8,286 nt of DNA from Phenylobacterium sp. GTDB taxonomy: Bacteria > Pseudomonadota > Alphaproteobacteria > Caulobacterales > Caulobacteraceae. A model generated the notes under the pieces. The model did not search any database. It saw nothing but the letters and a program-made list of their open reading frames with translations, and was not told where the DNA came from. This document shows, in pieces, positions 5,571-8,286 of this stretch. The DNA lies in contig JANXXA010000558.1 of assembly GCA_025350885.1 (NCBI GenBank), positions 1-8,286 of the forward strand, written 5' to 3'. The translations under genes and the position numbers were made by a program. Each line of letters opens with the position of its first letter. The stretch's first letter is position 1.

Positions 5571-6851
5571 ATGGCCGACACGGCGAAAATCAGCATCGGC
5601 GGCAAGACCATCGAGCTGCCGATACTGAAGGGCGCGACGGGCCCCGACGTCGTCGATATTCGCAAGTTCTACGCCGAGAGCGACGCCTTCACCTACGACC
5701 CGGGCTTTACCTCGACCGCCAGCTGCGAGAGCAAGATCACCTTCATCGACGGCGACGCCGGCGTGCTGCTGCACCGCGGCTATCCGATCGGTGAACTGGC
5801 CGAGAAATCGACCTTCCTCGACACGTGCTACCTGCTGCTGCACGGCGAACTTCCGAACGCCGCACAGTATGCGGACTTCGAGCACACGATCACCTACCAC
5901 ACCATGTTGCATGAGCAATTCGACAGGTTTTTCCAAGGCTTCCGTCGGGATGCTCACCCGATGGCGATCATGACCGGAGCTGTCGGCGCGCTCTCGGCTT
6001 TCTATCACGACTCCACCGACATCAACGATCCGCAACAGCGCATGATCTCCGCCCACCGACTGATCGCCAAAATGCCGACGATCGCGGCGCGCGCCTTCAA
6101 ATACTTTACCGGCCAGCCCTTCGTGCATCCGCGTAACGACCTCTCCTACGCCGAGAATTTCCTTCGGATGTGCTTCTCGGTTCCGGCCGAGGACTGGAAG
6201 CCGAACCCGGTGCTGACGCGCGCCATGGATCGCATCTTCATCCTGCATGCCGATCACGAACAGAACGCCTCGACCTCGACGGTGCGCCTGGCGGGATCGT
6301 CGGGGGCCAATCCGTTCGCCTGTATCGCCGCGGGCATCGCCTGCCTTTGGGGGCCCAGCCACGGCGGCGCCAACGAAGAGGCGCTGAACATGCTTAAGGA
6401 GATCGGGACCGTCGACAGGATCCCCGAGTACATCCAGGGCGTGAAGGACCGGCGCTACCGCCTGATGGGCTTCGGCCACCGCGTCTACAAGAACTACGAC
6501 CCCCGCGCGACGGTCATGCAGAAGACCTGCCACGAGGTGCTGGCCGAGGTTGGCGACGCTGATGATCCGTTGCTGAAAGTGGCGCTGGAACTCGAGCGGA
6601 TCGCGCTCTCGGACGAGTATTTCGTCGAGCGCAAGCTCTATCCCAACGTCGACTTCTATTCCGGCATCACCCTGCGCGCGCTGGGCTTCCCCGCCGAAAT
6701 GTTCACCGTGCTGTTCGCCGTCGCCCGCACCGTCGGCTGGATCAGCCAGTGGAAGGAGATGATCGAGGATCCGGCCTACAAGATCGGCCGCCCGCGCCAG
6801 CTCTACACCGGCGCGCTGCAGCGACCCTATGTGGCAGTCGACAAGCGCTGA
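5571..6851 (+). CDS. gltA: Type II citrate synthase
   Basis: The enzyme condenses oxaloacetate with acetyl-CoA to citrate, the entry step of the TCA cycle. The 426-residue length and the N-terminal beta-rich extension mark the hexameric, Gram-negative type II form, which is typically NADH-inhibited. Catalytic residues are visible at the expected places: His264 in [10 protein letters not shown], His303 in [14 protein letters not shown] and Asp361 in NVDFYSGI. The region [17 protein letters not shown] (228-244), conserved in the family, is intact. The ATG at 5571 is chosen because GAAGGGG (5558-5564) lies 6 nt before it and MADTAK is a familiar start; an in-frame TTG at 5565 is unlikely. The last 25 bp, including the stop, overlap the end of convergent lpxB. 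The gene is complete and shows nothing unusual in composition. Confidence 0.97.
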   Translation: MADTAKISIGGKTIELPILKGATGPDVVDIRKFYAESDAFTYDPGFTSTASCESKITFIDGDAGVLLHRGYPIGELAEKSTFLDTCYLLLHGELPNAAQYADFEHTITYHTMLHEQFDRFFQGFRRDAHPMAIMTGAVGALSAFYHDSTDINDPQQRMISAHRLIAKMPTIAARAFKYFTGQPFVHPRNDLSYAENFLRMCFSVPAEDWKPNPVLTRAMDRIFILHADHEQNASTSTVRLAGSSGANPFACIAAGIACLWGPSHGGANEEALNMLKEIGTVDRIPEYIQGVKDRRYRLMGFGHRVYKNYDPRATVMQKTCHEVLAEVGDADDPLLKVALELERIALSDEYFVERKLYPNVDFYSGITLRALGFPAEMFTVLFAVARTVGWISQWKEMIEDPAYKIGRPRQLYTGALQRPYVAVDKR

Positions 6852-8011
6852 TCGGCCAGAACCCGCAGCACCGCGTCGGCGGCAGCCTCTGAAGGGTCAG
6901 GGCCACCGCGCCCCATCCGGTCCAGGGCGGCGTACTGCGCCAGCACCTGACGCGCGCGCCGTTCCGCATCGCCGAGAAGCTCACCCACGGCCTGAGCGAG
7001 TTTCGGACCCGCACACGCTGCCTGGATGAATTCCGGGGCTACGAAGTCCTGCGCCGCGATATTGAACAGCGTGACCCAAGGCGTGCGGATCAGTCGCCTC
7101 AGGATCGCATAGGTGACGGCGCCCACGCGATAAGCCACGACCATTGGCGCCCCCGCCAGCGCCACCTCGGTGGTCACCGTGCCGGAACACGCGAGCGCGA
7201 CGGTGGCGGCCTTCATGGCGTCCAGCTTGGTGGCTTCACCTTCCAGCACATGCACGCGATGCGGCCAGCCGGCGACGCGGGCCTTCACCAGATCAGCCAC
7301 CGTCGCTGCGGCGGGAACCACCACATGCAGATTTGGCCAATCCTCCTTGAGCTGTCGCACGGCGTCCTCAAAGGCCGGCAGCACATGCTCGATCTCGCTG
7401 CGGCGGCTTCCCGGCAGGACAAGCAGGATCGGATCGCCTGCCTTGGCGCCGATCTTGGTGCGCAGCCGCGCGGGGTCCGCACGCGAAAAATCCACTGTCA
7501 GCGCCGAGTTGCCGACGAAGGTCACCGGCAGGCCCTGCGCCTCGAACCAGGGCGCGTCGAAAGCGTGGATGGACAGCAGGTGATCGACCGCCGCCGCGAG
7601 GGTTCTGGCGCGTCCGGGCCGGGTCGCCCAGACCTGCGGGCCGACGTACTTGATCAGCGGTAGACGCGGCAGGATCCGCCGCAGTTGCTGGGCGATGCGC
7701 AGCGTGAATCCCCAGGAATCGATCAGCACAACCAGATCCGGCCGCTCACGAACCGCCAGCGCGACGGTGTCGCGCACCCGGCGCACGATCCGGGGATAGG
7801 CGATCAGCCCTTCCAGCAAGCCCAGGATCGAGACCTCGGAGATGTCGAAGGGGCTCGCGATCCCCTCCCCGGCCATTCGCTCGCCGCCGATGCCAACGAA
7901 GCGGACACCCTCGCCCAGCCGGCTGCGCAGGGCCCTGGCCAGGCCCGCGCCGCGGTCGTCACCGGAAGCCTCGCCGGCAACCAGCATGACGGTCAGGGGC
8001 CGGGCGCTCAC
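6827..8011 (-). CDS. lpxB: Lipid-A-disaccharide synthase
   Basis: This GT19 glycosyltransferase joins UDP-2,3-diacylglucosamine to lipid X (2,3-diacylglucosamine-1-phosphate), making the lipid A disaccharide at the inner face of the inner membrane. The 394-residue protein has GEASGD at 13-18, the conserved [11 protein letters not shown] at 59-69, Asp98 in LIDSWGF (equivalent to the essential Asp of E. coli LpxB, though the usual D-x-P-x-F context has changed), YVGPQVWA at 122-129, LPGSR at 199-203 and [12 protein letters not shown] at 276-287. These cover both Rossmann halves, so the enzyme looks complete. The GTG at 8011 shares GTGA with the lpxI stop, implying translational coupling. The next ATG, at residue 9, would cut into the first strand. 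Its product step directly follows that of LpxI. The 3' end overlaps gltA, leaving no space for a separate terminator. Confidence 0.96.
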   Translation of the reverse strand: MSARPLTVMLVAGEASGDDRGAGLARALRSRLGEGVRFVGIGGERMAGEGIASPFDISEVSILGLLEGLIAYPRIVRRVRDTVALAVRERPDLVVLIDSWGFTLRIAQQLRRILPRLPLIKYVGPQVWATRPGRARTLAAAVDHLLSIHAFDAPWFEAQGLPVTFVGNSALTVDFSRADPARLRTKIGAKAGDPILLVLPGSRRSEIEHVLPAFEDAVRQLKEDWPNLHVVVPAAATVADLVKARVAGWPHRVHVLEGEATKLDAMKAATVALACSGTVTTEVALAGAPMVVAYRVGAVTYAILRRLIRTPWVTLFNIAAQDFVAPEFIQAACAGPKLAQAVGELLGDAERRARQVLAQYAALDRMGRGGPDPSEAAADAVLRVLADQRLSTAT

Positions 8012-8286
8012 GGTGTCTTCGGCTCCACCCCCAGGATGAACAGTCCGAGCTCGTCGGCCAGTTCGATGACCGTCTCGCGTTCCAGCACGATCAGGCCGCC
8101 GGCCTCTCCGACAATGCCGGCCAGTCCCGCGCGCGCCACGCCGCGCACCGTCGCCGGGCCGATTGTCGGCAGGTCAATGCGGGTCTCCTGCATCGGTTTG
8201 GGGGCCTTGGCCAGCACCCCGGCGCAGGCGCCCGGCCGGCCGCGCAGCGCTTCGGGCAGCTCGGCGACGCGGGCCAGCATGGCGTC
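8008..8286 (-). CDS. lpxI: LpxI, UDP-2,3-diacylglucosamine pyrophosphatase, C-terminal part (5' end outside window)
   Basis: Ninety-two C-terminal codons are visible; the start lies beyond the right edge. LpxI (DUF1009) hydrolyses UDP-2,3-diacylglucosamine to lipid X and UMP, replacing the unrelated LpxH in alphaproteobacteria; the Caulobacter crescentus enzyme is the characterised one. The visible part holds LAKAPKPMQETRIDLPTIGP, then RAGLAGIVGEAGGLIVLER, the pattern of the family's C-terminal catalytic domain. The Asp of IDLPTIGP sits about 54 residues from the C-terminus and may be the essential Asp reported in the Caulobacter enzyme; this is inferred from position only. It overlaps lpxB by 4 bp, and the two work in sequence. 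Upstream neighbours, probably lpxA, fabZ and lpxD, are not visible. Confidence 0.93.
   Translation of the reverse strand, partial: DAMLARVAELPEALRGRPGACAGVLAKAPKPMQETRIDLPTIGPATVRGVARAGLAGIVGEAGGLIVLERETVIELADELGLFILGVEPKTP

Noticed and set aside
5553..6533. A 326-codon open frame on the minus strand, antisense to gltA
   Set aside because: It shows repeated Val, Gly, Arg and Asp with no family pattern and lies fully under a clear citrate synthase gene.

Overview
This window looks like core chromosome from a GC-rich alphaproteobacterium, most likely of the Caulobacterales (Caulobacter/Phenylobacterium type). The main reasons are a LexA box of the alphaproteobacterial form (GAAC-N7-GAAC, equivalent to GTTC-N7-GTTC), an LpxI-type lipid A enzyme, and a gene order (trpC, lexA, comEC, gltX, gltA, lpxB, lpxI) that I recall as conserved in Caulobacter and partly in rhizobia. 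I see no mobile element, CRISPR array, tRNA or rRNA gene.

Layout. Positions 1-256 hold the 3' end of trpC (+). A short gap then carries a promoter overlapped by a LexA box, followed by a perfect 11-bp tandem repeat in the leader of lexA (401-1090, +). A 149-bp gap with several copies of a GACTTCGC/GCGAAGTC element leads to a small, very alanine-rich lipoprotein gene (1240-1557, +). A strong hairpin separates it from a minus-strand pair, comEC (1904-4129) and a 92-residue ASCH-domain gene (1629-1907), which overlap by 4 bp. The comEC start lies inside the 5' end of the divergent gltX (4107-5513, +). gltX is followed by gltA (5571-6851, +), whose leader also carries a short tandem repeat. The gltA 3' end overlaps by 25 bp the 3' end of lpxB (6827-8011, -), which is translationally coupled to lpxI (8008 to beyond the window, -).

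Function. Most genes are housekeeping: tryptophan synthesis, SOS control, glutamyl-tRNA charging, entry to the TCA cycle and two consecutive lipid A steps. The accessory part is the lipoprotein and the comEC-ASCH pair. I found no convincing new multi-gene system. The points most worth a second look are non-coding: the three-copy element before the lipoprotein gene, with mutually exclusive pairings, and the tandem repeats in the lexA and gltA leaders. The comEC-ASCH coupling comes next.
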